From the NCBI RefSeq assembly GCF_001593385.1, contig NZ_LUVZ01000034.1, positions 372,001 to 436,000 on the forward strand: a DNA stretch of 64,000 nt. Reading direction: 5' to 3'. This DNA comes from Chryseobacterium cucumeris (GTDB taxonomy: Bacteria; Bacteroidota; Bacteroidia; Flavobacteriales; Weeksellaceae). Position 1 is the first letter of the stretch. Every line of letters starts with the position of its first letter. Positions 22,955-32,385 of the stretch are shown here, piece by piece. Both the position numbers and the translations under genes were made by a program. The notes beneath the pieces are model-generated. The model worked only from the letters and a program-made list of their open reading frames with translations. It was not told where the DNA came from and ran no database searches.

Positions 22955-25813
22955 TTACATATAAGCTTCAATAGGCTCACAAGTACATACTAAGTTTCTG
23001 TCTCCGTATGCTTCGTCTACTCTTGATACAGAAGCGAAGAATTTGTGGTCTCTTACCCACTCTAACGGATAAGCTGCCTTTTCTCTGCTGTATGGTTTAT
23101 CCCAAGAATCAGAGATTACCAGCTGTTCTGTATGAGGAGCATTTTTCAATACGTTGTTGGTAGCATCTGCTTCACCGTTTGCAATTTCATCGATTTCTTT
23201 TTTGATAGAGATCAACGCTTCTGCAAAACGATCAATTTCAGCCTTGCTTTCAGATTCTGTAGGCTCAATCATTAATGTACCTGCAACCGGGAAAGAAACG
23301 GTAGGAGCATGGAAACCATAATCCATTAATCTCTTCGCCACATCAGCTACTTCAATTCCTAAAGACTTGAACTGACGGAAGTCTACGATACATTCGTGAG
23401 CTACTCTTCCGTTTTCGTTGGAATATAAGATTGGGAAATGCTCTGCTAAAATTTCTTTCAGGTAGTTAGCATTCATGATGGCATGTCCTGTAGCCTTTTT
23501 AAGACCTTCTGTTCCTAACATCTTGATGTAAGCGTAAGAAATATTAAGGATTAATCCTGAACCGTAAGGTGCAGCAGAAATACCTTCAATAGCTTCTTTG
23601 GAACCGATTCTGATGTTCGCGTTAGAAGGAAGGAAAGGTACTAAGTGTTTAGCAACACAGATTGGACCTACTCCAGGACCTCCGCCTCCGTGAGGAATTG
23701 CGAAAGTTTTGTGAAGGTTAAGGTGGCAAACGTCTGCTCCGATGTTTCCAGGACTTGTAAATCCTACCTGAGCGTTCATGTTTGCACCATCCATATATAC
23801 TTGTCCTCCGTGCTCGTGGATAAGGTTGGTAATTTCTTTAATATTAGCATCAAAGAATCCGTAAGTAGAAGGATAAGTGATCATTACAGCAGATAAATTC
23901 GCTGAATGAAGTTCTGTTTTAGCTTTAAGATCTTCGAAGTCGATTTCTCCGTTTTCAAGGTTTTTCACCACTACGATTTTCATTCCTGCCATTGCAGCAG
24001 AAGCCGGGTTGGTACCGTGTGCAGACTGAGGGATCAATACTACATTTCTGTGGTGGTCTCCTCTTGAAATATGGTATTCTCTGATCACCATTAATCCTGC
24101 ATATTCTCCTTGTGCTCCGGAGTTTGGCTGAAGTGAAGTTCCTGCAAAACCTGTAATTTCTGCTAAGTCTTTCTCCAGTTCACGGATCATTTCCTGATAT
24201 CCTTCAGCCTGATTTACAGGTACGAATGGGTGAATTGCGCCCCAGTTTTCCCATGAAAGTGGTAACATCTGAGTGGCTGCGTTTAGTTTCATGGTACAAG
24301 ATCCTAAAGAAATCATTGAATGAGTCAATGATAAATCTTTTCTCTCAAGACGCTTGATGTAACGCATCAATTCTGTTTCCGTATGGTATTTGTTGAATAC
24401 TGATTCTGTAAGAATTTCGTCTTTTCTTAAGTTTTCTTCCGGAATACTGTATCCTTCTTTGATTTCTAATTTGAAAGTCTGCTTGTCTTTGAACTGAGCG
24501 AAAGAAGCCATCAGATAGTTTAATTTCTCTAATGTTGTACTTTCGTTGATCGCAATGCTGACTACTCCTTCTGTGAAATAGTTTAAGTTTAATCTGTGAT
24601 CAAGCATCAGTCTTACCAATCTTGCTTTCTCATCTTCAGCCATAGTGATTTTCACAGTATCGAAGATTGGCTCTTCTACTACCTGATATCCTAATGCTTT
24701 AAGACCGTTTTTCAAAGCATTTGCTTTAAAGTGAATCTGATCAGCGATATAGTTTAATCCTTTTGGTCCGTGGTAAACCGCATACATACCGGCCATTACT
24801 GCTAAAAGAACCTGAGCTGTACAGATGTTTGAAGTAGCTTTCTCTCTTTTGATGTGCTGCTCTCTCGTCTGTAATGCCATTCTTAAAGCACGTCTTCCAT
24901 ACATATCCTGAGAAACCCCGATGATTCTTCCAGGAATATCTCTTTTATACTCTTCTCTACAAGCAAAGAAAGCTGCGTGAGGACCTCCGTATCCTAATGG
25001 AATACCGAATCTCTGCGTAGTTCCTACGGCACAGTCAGCACCCATTTCTGCAGGAGACTTTAGCTTAACCAAAGCCATCGGATCACAAGCAACCGCTACC
25101 TGAAGATCAAGTTTTTTATATTCTACAATATCTTCTGTATAGTCTAAAACGATTCCGTTTTTACCAGGATACTGTAATAAAATACCGTAATAAGAAGCAT
25201 CCAACTGGTGAGTTTTATGATCTCCCACTACAATTTCGATTTCTAATCCTTCAGCTTTTGTTTTTAATACAGAAACTGTTTGAGGAAGCACAAGGTCAGA
25301 AATAAAGAACTTATTAGCTCCTGCTTTTTTCTGGTCTTTAGATCTGTTGTTGAAGAACATGTGCATTGCTTCAGCAGCAGCAGTAGATTCATCCAACAAA
25401 GAGGCATTGGCTAATGCAAAACCAGTAAGATCACATACTACAGTCTGGAAATTAAGAAGAGCTTCAAGTCTTCCCTGTGCAATTTCAGCCTGGTATGGAG
25501 TATATGCCGTATACCAGCTAGGGTTTTCAAAAATATTTCTCTGGATTGCTGAAGGTAAAAGTGTATTGTGGTATCCGAATCCGATATAACTTGTGTAATC
25601 AGTATTTTTAGATGCCAATTCCTTTGAGTGGTTCAACATTTCGTATTCAGAAAGTGGTTCCGAGATCTCAAGATCTTTCTCTAAACGGATAGAAGAAGGG
25701 ATGGTCTGAGAAATTAACTCTTCAATACTAGAAACGCCAAGTTTTTCCAACATCGCCTGTTTATCGGCTTCATTAAGGGAAATGTGACGGCTCACAAACT
25801 GTTCTGTATTCAT
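22955..25813 (-). CDS. gcvP: Glycine dehydrogenase (decarboxylating), GcvP
   Basis: A 952-residue P-protein of the glycine cleavage system. It decarboxylates glycine and passes the aminomethyl group to lipoyl GcvH. The single-chain homodimer form is encoded, not the split subunits. The PLP lysine is Lys702 in HLNLHKTFAIPHGGGGPG. N-terminal MNTEQFVSRHISLNEADKQAML and YTPYQAEIAQGRLEALLNFQ, and the GSCTMKLNAA block, are diagnostic. Other gcv genes are not nearby. I saw no riboswitch-like leader in the AT-rich DNA upstream. A good terminator follows. Confidence 0.97.
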   Translation of the reverse strand: MNTEQFVSRHISLNEADKQAMLEKLGVSSIEELISQTIPSSIRLEKDLEISEPLSEYEMLNHSKELASKNTDYTSYIGFGYHNTLLPSAIQRNIFENPSWYTAYTPYQAEIAQGRLEALLNFQTVVCDLTGFALANASLLDESTAAAEAMHMFFNNRSKDQKKAGANKFFISDLVLPQTVSVLKTKAEGLEIEIVVGDHKTHQLDASYYGILLQYPGKNGIVLDYTEDIVEYKKLDLQVAVACDPMALVKLKSPAEMGADCAVGTTQRFGIPLGYGGPHAAFFACREEYKRDIPGRIIGVSQDMYGRRALRMALQTREQHIKREKATSNICTAQVLLAVMAGMYAVYHGPKGLNYIADQIHFKANALKNGLKALGYQVVEEPIFDTVKITMAEDEKARLVRLMLDHRLNLNYFTEGVVSIAINESTTLEKLNYLMASFAQFKDKQTFKLEIKEGYSIPEENLRKDEILTESVFNKYHTETELMRYIKRLERKDLSLTHSMISLGSCTMKLNAATQMLPLSWENWGAIHPFVPVNQAEGYQEMIRELEKDLAEITGFAGTSLQPNSGAQGEYAGLMVIREYHISRGDHHRNVVLIPQSAHGTNPASAAMAGMKIVVVKNLENGEIDFEDLKAKTELHSANLSAVMITYPSTYGFFDANIKEITNLIHEHGGQVYMDGANMNAQVGFTSPGNIGADVCHLNLHKTFAIPHGGGGPGVGPICVAKHLVPFLPSNANIRIGSKEAIEGISAAPYGSGLILNISYAYIKMLGTEGLKKATGHAIMNANYLKEILAEHFPILYSNENGRVAHECIVDFRQFKSLGIEVADVAKRLMDYGFHAPTVSFPVAGTLMIEPTESESKAEIDRFAEALISIKKEIDEIANGEADATNNVLKNAPHTEQLVISDSWDKPYSREKAAYPLEWVRDHKFFASVSRVDEAYGDRNLVCTCEPIEAYM

Positions 25814-26275
25814 TTTTATTTATTAGATTTTGTTTGTAAAAAGATGGGTAAAATTACAATTTTTTGAATGATTTCACAAGAGTACCAAGGAGGTGATAAT
25901 TCACACATCTATTTGTGATATTTCTCACAATTTGCATTTCGTAAATTATGATAAGGTTAACATTAATTTCATCAACAATAACCATTATTCCATACATAAT
26001 ACACAAGAAATACCATCGATTTCTATATAATTAAGTTCTTTATACATTATTAAATTAGTGTATATAATCAATAAATCTCACTCTTATTATTGAATATATT
26101 AAACGATTTTTTTTAAAAATATAATGTATTCAACATCTATTTTTATACTTCTACTGAAAGTGTCTGTCATTCAAATTTAATTCTATTAAAACTCTTTTAA
26201 AGTAATTTTCAACTGCTATTCATCAGGTTGTAAGAATTTTATGAAATTTTATTAATTATATTTATTCTAAATTAA
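25814..26275. other. AT-rich spacer upstream of gcvP
   Basis: About 460 bp, more than 75% A+T by eye, holding no gene that I can support. It contains the divergent promoter regions of gcvP (left) and the Cys-rich small gene (right). No TAnnTTTG was found close to gcvP. Confidence 0.4.
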
Positions 26276-26283
26276 TATATTTG
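26276..26283 (+). promoter_or_regulatory. -7 element of the Cys-rich small gene
   Basis: TATATTTG fits TAnnTTTG exactly and ends four bases before the ATG at 26288, so the transcript may have no leader. Confidence 0.6.
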
Positions 26284-26287
26284 CAGC

Positions 26288-26437
26288 ATGAATATGATTG
26301 TCCCATTTAAAGTTCCGCCATTGGCACCTTACTCATTCAATAACGAAGAGATGTTCTGTGAAAAGAAATCATGCTGTAAAAAATTCAAGAAGGGAAAAAG
26401 ATGTAAAAAATGCCCGGGAAGAAAGAAAATGGCATAA
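26288..26437 (+). CDS. 49-residue Cys/Lys-rich small protein
   Basis: The peptide has a neutral start (MIVPFKVPPLAPYSFNNEEM) and a very basic tail with five Cys: one in MFCEKK, a CC pair, then Cys-Lys-Lys-Cys-Pro (RCKKCPGRKK). The Cys spacing could bind a metal, and the Lys/Arg content suggests nucleic acid or membrane contact. It has a consensus promoter and ends 1 bp from the convergent DnaJ gene. A longer plus-strand reading here (26298-26735) is antisense to that gene and rejected. No family is recognised. Confidence 0.65.
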   Translation: MNMIVPFKVPPLAPYSFNNEEMFCEKKSCCKKFKKGKRCKKCPGRKKMA

Positions 26438-26438
26438 A

Positions 26439-27086
26439 CTAGCTGAAATTTTTGATCAGCATATAGATCGCAATTGCCAGAATAATAATTCCCCAGATCA
26501 GCATCATTATCTTAGGCTGACCCGACTTGTTTATTCTTGTTACGGGCTGCGGCTTAAACATTTCTTCCACCGAACTTTTGAACTTTTCAGAATCGTTTTC
26601 AAAAACTTCTGTGATGGTAATTCCCTGAACAACCGTTTTGTGCAAAAGAGAATTCGTTGCATGAAGCAGAAGCTGGAATTTTCCGTCTTTAAATTCTGTG
26701 ATCTTAAAGATCCTCTCTCCATACGGCTTTTCTAATCCGAAAGGCAATACTTTCACCACATCGGCATTACTCGTCTGCCAGTTGATGATAATTTCCTCTC
26801 CTTTTTTCGCATGAATTTTATTCGCTGTAAAAGTTTTGATGGTTGGCGGAATATTATACCTGAAACTTCGCTGATGGTTTTCTAAATTCTGATCATAAGT
26901 ACGTCTCAGTGAGCGATCACTTAAGGTTTCATAAGCCTCCTGAATCTCACGGAAACGGTCCGCAAAAAAGTCATCATTGTCATTTTTATCTGGATGATAT
27001 TTTAAGGACAGTTTACGATAGGCTTTTTTGACGTCTTCTTCTGAAGCATCCTGTGATATACCGAGAAAATAGTAGTAATCTTTCAT
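26439..27086 (-). CDS. DnaJ-domain protein with C-terminal membrane anchor
   Basis: A 215-residue protein. Residues 1-70 are a J domain with the HPD motif (KYHPDKNDND) that stimulates a DnaK-type Hsp70. A middle beta domain of about 90 residues follows (TFTANKIHAKKGEEIIINWQ, an Ig-like look), then a linker and a C-terminal helix (about 193-212, MLIWGIIILAIAIYMLI). It is therefore a tail-anchored co-chaperone lacking the zinc finger and substrate domains of DnaJ. The ATG at 27086 is 9 bp from a TATTTTTG box. Confidence 0.88.
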   Translation of the reverse strand: MKDYYYFLGISQDASEEDVKKAYRKLSLKYHPDKNDNDDFFADRFREIQEAYETLSDRSLRRTYDQNLENHQRSFRYNIPPTIKTFTANKIHAKKGEEIIINWQTSNADVVKVLPFGLEKPYGERIFKITEFKDGKFQLLLHATNSLLHKTVVQGITITEVFENDSEKFKSSVEEMFKPQPVTRINKSGQPKIMMLIWGIIILAIAIYMLIKNFS

Positions 27087-27214
27087 TGAGCAATACAAAA
27101 ATAAGGATTTATTTTTCTTTGCGTTTGATGTTTACGGTAAAATTTTGTTGGAAGTATAGATCAAAAAGTCATTGTGGATTGAAGGTGAAGAAATCTCAAT
27201 ATCTCTCATAATTT

Positions 27215-27390
27215 ATTGGTTGAAAAACGCAAGGACGCTAAGTTTTTTTTACAGATACCTTCATATTTTTAAGGCGCAAAGATTTTATCCCCGATAAAAC
27301 TGTACTTCTCAACAAATACATGAATTGAATGAGTTCAACAGCCCCTTTGTCATTCCGAGCAAAGCAAGGAATCTCAACTTTATATTCAAG
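27215..27390. repeat. Composite interspersed intergenic repeat, copy B
   Basis: The 27104-27476 gap holds no gene. Its core at 27218-27300 runs from AAAACGCAAGGACGC to AAGGCGCAAAGATTTTATC-CCC-GATAAAA, followed at 27348-27380 by GTCATTCCGAGCAAAGCAAG. The same modules in the same order, inverted, form copy A at 2207-2328. Confidence 0.7.
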
Positions 27391-27476
27391 GTATTTCCCA
27401 CAGATGCCGTAAATTACGCAGATCATTTCGTAGTAAATTCAATCATAAGAACTGAACGGTAATAGACCGACCGTAA

Positions 27477-28121
27477 TTACTTACGGGAAATCCAATCCTT
27501 AGTGGGAGCAATCCACTCATTGAGTGCTTTGAAAAGAAAGCCATGATTCAATCCCGTATTAAGCTCTATTTCTTTAAAATCTTTTAAGTGGGATCTGACG
27601 AACCGCTGTTCATACGACATCGGCACATGTCCGTCATCTGATTTCTCCGTAATGGAAAGAATCCTTCCATACAATCTGAAATTTTTATCTTTTTCCAGAG
27701 AATCATCTTTGAAACTAGCTCCGATGAAGACAAATTTCAATTGTGGATTCTTTTCATAATAAGAGACATATTGTGCAATATAACCTCCCTGAGAAGTTCC
27801 TACCACTGTTATTCTTCCGGCAGGAATTCCCTTTTTTATCAGGCTGTCAATCTGCTTTTTTACTTTTTCAGCATACGCTGACGGATCTGTGTCCGTTTTT
27901 CTTTTCTCAGAAATGAGAATCGTATTTTTATCCTTTAGCTTATTGAGTATTGTCTCATATTCTGCAACACCATATTTCGGATGTTTTTCCTCAAAAGAAT
28001 GATCTTCCAAAAATTTATTATGTAAAAAGAAAATATATTGTTTTTGTTGTGACTTTTGCCCAAACAATATGATCGAAAAAAATGAAAATACGATAATAAA
28101 AACATTTGTAAACCTCATCAT
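27477..28121 (-). CDS. Exported alpha/beta-hydrolase fold protein
   Basis: A 214-residue protein with a signal peptide (MRFTNVFIIVFSFFSIILFGQ) and an alpha/beta-hydrolase core. The nucleophile elbow is GTSQGG, a strand IFFLHNKFLEDH opens the fold, and the presumptive catalytic His lies in TGLNHGFLF near the C-terminus. SDDGHVPMSY may supply the acid. Its small size suggests an esterase or BAAT-like hydrolase. A -7 element (TATATTTG, minus, 28152-28159) lies 30 bp upstream. Substrate unknown. Confidence 0.75.
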   Translation of the reverse strand: MMRFTNVFIIVFSFFSIILFGQKSQQKQYIFFLHNKFLEDHSFEEKHPKYGVAEYETILNKLKDKNTILISEKRKTDTDPSAYAEKVKKQIDSLIKKGIPAGRITVVGTSQGGYIAQYVSYYEKNPQLKFVFIGASFKDDSLEKDKNFRLYGRILSITEKSDDGHVPMSYEQRFVRSHLKDFKEIELNTGLNHGFLFKALNEWIAPTKDWISRK

Positions 28122-28191
28122 AACCGGAAATAGCTTTTAATTAGAAAGAAACAAATATAGTGTTAAAAAGCCTTTACTGGGACTATTTTAT

Positions 28192-28234
28192 GTAAAAATT
28201 CCGGCTCGGGAAGCTTCGCTTCCCGAGCCGGAAT
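28192..28234 (-). terminator. Long perfect hairpin, end of the sigma-factor operon
   Basis: TTCCGGCTCGGGAAGC pairs with GCTTCCCGAGCCGGAA around a short TTC loop. On the minus strand TTTTTA follows, fitting termination of the operon 28266-29538. Confidence 0.75.
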
Positions 28235-28265
28235 GTAACAATTTCAATTTAGTTTTTTACTTTTC

Positions 28266-28523
28266 TTATGCTTCACACATATTATCCTTTTTGCAGCATC
28301 TTGAATGAAATTCTTTTTTGAATTTCCCTTTCAGTTCCTGATAGTCTTCATCACTCATTTCCCTGATCTTATCTGCCAGTCCGAAAGGTGACTTTTCTTT
28401 GATTCCGTACTCATCAAAAATACCTTTGATAAATCTTTTTCTTTGTATTGCTTTTTTAGCGATTAAGGCTACACCTGCAACGGCTAATGCTCCAAGAGCC
28501 CCTTTTAATGCTGAATTTTTCAT
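28266..28523 (-). CDS. Hypothetical small anchored protein with Cys-rich tail
   Basis: An 85-residue protein: N-terminal glycine/alanine helix (ALKGALGALAVAGVALIAKKA) then a basic, helical region, ending in CCKKDNMCEA with three Cys. MSDEDYQELKGKFKKEF resembles the compact EF-hand-like or SHOCT-type tails of stress-linked small proteins, but I cannot assign it. It is the third gene of the ECF sigma operon, 92 bp after the second. Confidence 0.65.
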   Translation of the reverse strand: MKNSALKGALGALAVAGVALIAKKAIQRKRFIKGIFDEYGIKEKSPFGLADKIREMSDEDYQELKGKFKKEFHSRCCKKDNMCEA

Positions 28524-28615
28524 TTTTTCAAAATTTTAAATTTTACTACTTCTTGTTTTTTATAGAGACGAATGAATGCTGATTTTTACTTTACTACTTC
28601 TTTAAAAATTTCAGA

Positions 28616-28948
28616 TTATTCGTTATTTCTGTTGAAGAATCCACCGGAGCATTTATTTCTCCAGACTTCTTTAAATTTCTCTCTTTCCTCAGGAGATAAA
28701 CCTGCCATTTTTTCTCTCATCTTTCTTTCCTTGAAATCTCTCACCCCTTTACCAAAATGGAAACCTCCGAAAAGAATTTTGCTTAAGATCAGTATTCCCA
28801 TGGCCTGCCAGAAAGTAATTGTTTTTGCTCCTAAAATCTCCGGAAGAAGGCAGTTCCAAAGCATCATGACAATCCATGTAACGGCAGCTAAAATTAATGG
28901 CGGGCACAGCAATAAAAAAATCCAACCCTTTTTGTGTTTATGATTCAT
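28616..28948 (-). CDS. Hypothetical two-helix membrane protein in the sigma operon
   Basis: A 110-residue protein with two helices (about 9-31 and 40-60) and a cytoplasmic basic tail containing LSPEEREKFKEVWRNKCS, which recalls the LTxxQ/periplasmic-repressor-like helices seen beside sigma factors. It starts 11 bp after the sigma gene and could be its membrane-bound partner or anti-sigma factor. That role is inferred from position only. Confidence 0.7.
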   Translation of the reverse strand: MNHKHKKGWIFLLLCPPLILAAVTWIVMMLWNCLLPEILGAKTITFWQAMGILILSKILFGGFHFGKGVRDFKERKMREKMAGLSPEEREKFKEVWRNKCSGGFFNRNNE

Positions 28949-28959
28949 AATTTCTTTTT

Positions 28960-29538
28960 CTAACTTTTTAAATCTTCGTATAATTTTCTCAATCTGTTTC
29001 TTAAATGCTTCACAGCATAGTTTTTTCTACTGATGATGGTTTTGATGTTTTCTCCCTGTTCATCGGCGATCTCCTGGAGGGTTTTGTCGTTCAGTTCATT
29101 TTCTACGTAGACCAGCCTTTGTTTTTCGGGAAGTTCATCAAGCGCTTCAAACAGTTTTTTCCAGATCTCATCCTGAAACATCTTCACTTCAGGACCGGCA
29201 CTTTCATCCATCAAAAGGATATCCTTGATAGAAAAACTGCCGTCTTCATCTTCATATACGAAATCTTCAAGATTTTCTGTTTTCTTTTTCCGGTAACGGT
29301 CTGTGATCTTATTCGCCGTCACCCTGTACAGCCAGCCCCCAACGTTTACGATCTCAGAAAGATTCGTAAGGCTACTGAACTGATACCACACTTCCTGCAG
29401 AATATCTTCCGCATCCTCCGTGTTTTTCACTTTCGGACGAATATAAGACATCAGCTTCCCTCCGTAGTTGGAAACGGTCTGTGAGATGATGCTTTCTTTC
29501 TCCTTCTGTGGCATTGTTATTTTTTCGACAACCTCCAT
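28960..29538 (-). CDS. ECF-type RNA polymerase sigma factor
   Basis: A 192-residue sigma-70 family factor with region 2 (TEDAEDILQEVWYQFSSL, then VGGWLYRVTANKITDRYRKKK) and region 4 (LPEKQRLVYVENELNDKTLQEIADEQGENIKTIISRKNYAVKHLR). An acidic linker lies between them. It is the first gene of a three-gene operon with two small membrane proteins. The ATG at 29538 is used; the ATG at 29514 would also fit, since homology starts after it. Confidence 0.9.
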   Translation of the reverse strand: MEVVEKITMPQKEKESIISQTVSNYGGKLMSYIRPKVKNTEDAEDILQEVWYQFSSLTNLSEIVNVGGWLYRVTANKITDRYRKKKTENLEDFVYEDEDGSFSIKDILLMDESAGPEVKMFQDEIWKKLFEALDELPEKQRLVYVENELNDKTLQEIADEQGENIKTIISRKNYAVKHLRNRLRKLYEDLKS

Positions 29539-30150
29539 ACTGATATGACGGTTAGCCTTTTAGTTTTACTTTAATAAATTTAAAATATTTTTCTTACAAT
29601 TCAATTTTTCTTTTATTCATCGTGTTTTTATTTCATAATTTTTTTCAACAACTTAGGCATAAATTATTTTTCAGAAGCTTTTTCCCGCTATCCGCTCATA
29701 CTCCTCACGCTAAACAACCCCACCCTCTTACCCTCCGACTCTCCCACTCGTATTCCGGGGTAACCGCTGCTATCGGGGCTAAGGTGATGAGTGATAATTG
29801 ACGAATGATGAATGATGAATGATAAAATTGTAAAATAATATTTTTGTTGGAAAACGCAAGGGCACAAAGTTTTTATCGTTATAATGTATAATTGTAAGGC
29901 GCAAGAAAATCAGAGATTTTCAGCAAGCGATCTGTCTTATTATTTTCTAATCATGGGACTTCTCAAATCTATTTAGTCAACATAATCAGCTAAAAAACTA
30001 AAATAGGCAGTCTTCAATTTTATCGGAGATAAAATCCTTGCGCCTTAAAAATATACAGATTGTTGTGAAAATTTTTAGCGTCTTTGCGTTTTCCAACTCT
30101 ACTACTTCTAGTTTTAATAAGATTGCCTCGCTTTGCTCGCAATGACTTTA
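29539..30150. repeat. Repeat-filled 660-bp intergenic region
   Basis: No gene is seen. It holds a GCTGCTATCGGGGCTAAGG-type element at 29768-29786; three tandem GAATGAT units at 29803-29823; two oppositely oriented copies of the composite repeat core (29846-29932 and 30016-30098); and a GATTGCCTCGC...GCAATGAC module at 30119-30148. Confidence 0.65.
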
Positions 30151-30154
30151 TGGT

Positions 30155-30186
30155 AAAAAAAACGGAAGACTGAGCCTTCCGTTTCA
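30155..30186 (-). terminator. Terminator of the S9 peptidase gene
   Basis: AAACGGAAG pairs with CTTCCGTTT around ACTGAGC. On the minus strand a T-rich tract follows. Confidence 0.8.
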
Positions 30187-30205
30187 AACATTATAAAATT
30201 ATATT

Positions 30206-32209
30206 TTACTTATTAAAATTTTCAGCAAAGAATCCCAACATTGATTTGTAGAGTTCAATTCTGTTCGGCTCTTTTCCAAATCCGTGTCCTTCATCGTATT
30301 TTACAAGATAAGGAACTTCAAATCCTTTGGCACGCATTGCTTTTACAATCTGATCAGATTCATTGATGTTAACCCTTGGGTCATTAGCTCCCTGTACTAC
30401 AAATAATGGTTTCTTAATCTTATCAATCTGAAACACAGGAGATACTTCTTTAGCAATTTTAGCTTCCTCAGGATTATCAAGATCGTACCAGATCTGTTTT
30501 ACCATTTCTTTGTAGGGTTTCCAGTATTCCGGGAAAGAATCAAAGAAAGTAAAGATATTGGATACACCTACATAATCCACTCCACAAGCATATAAATCCG
30601 GAGTTTTGATCAATCCCATCAATGTTGCATATCCACCGTGGCTTCCTCCGTAAATGGCCACTTTATCTTTATCTATCCATCCCTGTTCAATGGCGTATTT
30701 TACTCCGTCTTCCACATCATCCATTGCTTTTCTTCCAATTTGCTTGTAACCCGCTTTCTGGAATGATTTTCCATATCCGCCGGAGATTCTGAAGTTAACC
30801 TGAAGCGTAGCATATCCACGGCTTGCAAACAACTGTGTTTCCGGATTAAATCCCCAACTGTCTCTGATTCCCTGAGGACCGCCGTGAGGATTTACGATCA
30901 AAGGAACTTTTTTACCTTCCAATGCCGCTTTAGGTAGGGTAATATACCCATGGATTGTCAATCCGTCTCTGCTTTTAAATTCGATAGGTCTCATTTCAGC
31001 CATGTCTTCTTCCTTCAGCTGCGGCATCAGATTATACAGAAGTTTGGTCTGCTTGGTTTTGGTATCGTATTCATAATAAGTTCCATACAGCTTGTCACTT
31101 CCTACAACAACCAAAAGTTTATCATTATTATCATCAGAAGAAACAATTCCAAATTCCTTGTCTCCAAACTGAGATTTTAATTTGTCATGTATTTCTTTAT
31201 AAAATTTACTTACCGGAACCGTTTCTCCTTTGGTTCCTTCATAGCTGATATAGTCAAGCTCATAGTTTCTGTTTTTACCCGCCGTGCTTATTGAGCTTAC
31301 ATCATAGACAGGATTGGAATAAACCTCTTTAATCACTGTATTCTTCTTCAGATCATACAGTACAATTCTCGCTTTATCGCTATCCAGATTGGTTACTACA
31401 TACGCTTCATCTTTATTTTTAGAATTTTCATTAAACTCTATAATACTGAAGGTATCAGACCAGTCTGCAGATTTGATCAGATTGAATTTTCCGGTCTGCA
31501 GATCTTTATAATAGGTTTTTGTGGTTAATCCGTTTTCAAGGACGCTATAACCTCTCAGATTTCCGTCTTTATCAAAAAGATAATCGTCGATAGGGCTGTT
31601 GACGTCTTTATTTTCATATAGCTGGGTCATTTCCCCGGTGACGAAATTGATTTTAAAAGGCTCAAAGATCTGCTTGTTGTTTTTATTCATGGTAACCACA
31701 ACAAAATCAGTATCTTTTATAGGAATAATGGCCTGCACTTTTACTCCGTCAAATGGTGTTAAATCCTTTTGATTTCCTCCGTCTGTATCGGTAGCATACA
31801 GGTGGATATTTTCATTTCCACCTCTATCTTGTGTATAGAAAAGGCGTTTTTTGTTCAGCCAGCCATAGTTTCTTATCAGATCATCTTTTTCTACAATAGC
31901 TTTGGTAATTTTTCCTGTACTCAGGTCCTTTACATAGACATGATTTTTTTTCTCCTGATCTTTTTCTTTATAGGAAAGATATTTCCCGTCAGGAGAGATT
32001 TTAAATGCTGAAGCTTTAGGTCTTGCAAAATAGTCTTCGACTTTGTATTTAAAGTTTCCTTTGTCGTAAGAAATCAGTTTCTCAAGATTAGCCTTGGAAG
32101 ATGGCAAAGTAGGATCTCCAGGCAGTTTGGCAGCAGAACTCTGTGCGTTGGTCATAATGGTGGATAGTACAATAAGGGCTGTACCGAAAATGTTGTGATT
32201 TAGGTTCAT
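30206..32209 (-). CDS. S9 prolyl oligopeptidase-family serine peptidase
   Basis: A 667-residue exported peptidase. A signal peptide (IFGTALIVLSTIMTNAQ) and a beta-propeller of about 380 residues (KISPDGKYLSYKEKD, GNENIHLYATD) precede the alpha/beta-hydrolase catalytic domain. The triad is Ser523 in GGSHGGYA, Asp610 in QGANDPRV and His642 in DEGHGFG. The family cleaves short peptides, often after Pro or Ala. The ATG at 32209 places the signal at the very N-terminus; the reading from 32245 is unlikely. Confidence 0.92.
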   Translation of the reverse strand: MNLNHNIFGTALIVLSTIMTNAQSSAAKLPGDPTLPSSKANLEKLISYDKGNFKYKVEDYFARPKASAFKISPDGKYLSYKEKDQEKKNHVYVKDLSTGKITKAIVEKDDLIRNYGWLNKKRLFYTQDRGGNENIHLYATDTDGGNQKDLTPFDGVKVQAIIPIKDTDFVVVTMNKNNKQIFEPFKINFVTGEMTQLYENKDVNSPIDDYLFDKDGNLRGYSVLENGLTTKTYYKDLQTGKFNLIKSADWSDTFSIIEFNENSKNKDEAYVVTNLDSDKARIVLYDLKKNTVIKEVYSNPVYDVSSISTAGKNRNYELDYISYEGTKGETVPVSKFYKEIHDKLKSQFGDKEFGIVSSDDNNDKLLVVVGSDKLYGTYYEYDTKTKQTKLLYNLMPQLKEEDMAEMRPIEFKSRDGLTIHGYITLPKAALEGKKVPLIVNPHGGPQGIRDSWGFNPETQLFASRGYATLQVNFRISGGYGKSFQKAGYKQIGRKAMDDVEDGVKYAIEQGWIDKDKVAIYGGSHGGYATLMGLIKTPDLYACGVDYVGVSNIFTFFDSFPEYWKPYKEMVKQIWYDLDNPEEAKIAKEVSPVFQIDKIKKPLFVVQGANDPRVNINESDQIVKAMRAKGFEVPYLVKYDEGHGFGKEPNRIELYKSMLGFFAENFNK

Positions 32210-32351
32210 AACTTCTGTTTTAAAGGTTAAAGTTATAGAAAGCACTCATTTTTAAAACAATAGAAAACAAATGCATTTTATATAATAAGACACATTCAGG
32301 TTACAAAATGTTACAATTTTATATCATTTAATTAAAAAAATCTCAATTATA

Positions 32352-32385
32352 TAAAAAAGACAGTCTGTAAAGGCTGTCTTTTTAG
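32352..32385 (-). terminator. Terminator at the DoxX gene end
   Basis: AAAAAGACAG (32354-32363) and CTGTCTTTTT (32374-32383) form a 10-bp stem that overlaps the DoxX stop codon. A-tract/T-tract symmetry makes it bidirectional. Confidence 0.8.

Noticed and set aside
25814..26275. Glycine riboswitch upstream of gcvP
   Set aside because: The region is AT-rich and lacks the GC-paired double aptamer pattern; nothing suggests a riboswitch.
26298..26735. 145-residue plus-strand reading frame
   Set aside because: It is antisense to the DnaJ-domain gene and out of frame with the real 49-residue gene; no start signal or domain.
30950..31180. Plus-strand frames inside the S9 peptidase gene (also 31769-32011)
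   Set aside because: Phe/Ile-rich antisense shadows typical of AT-rich DNA.
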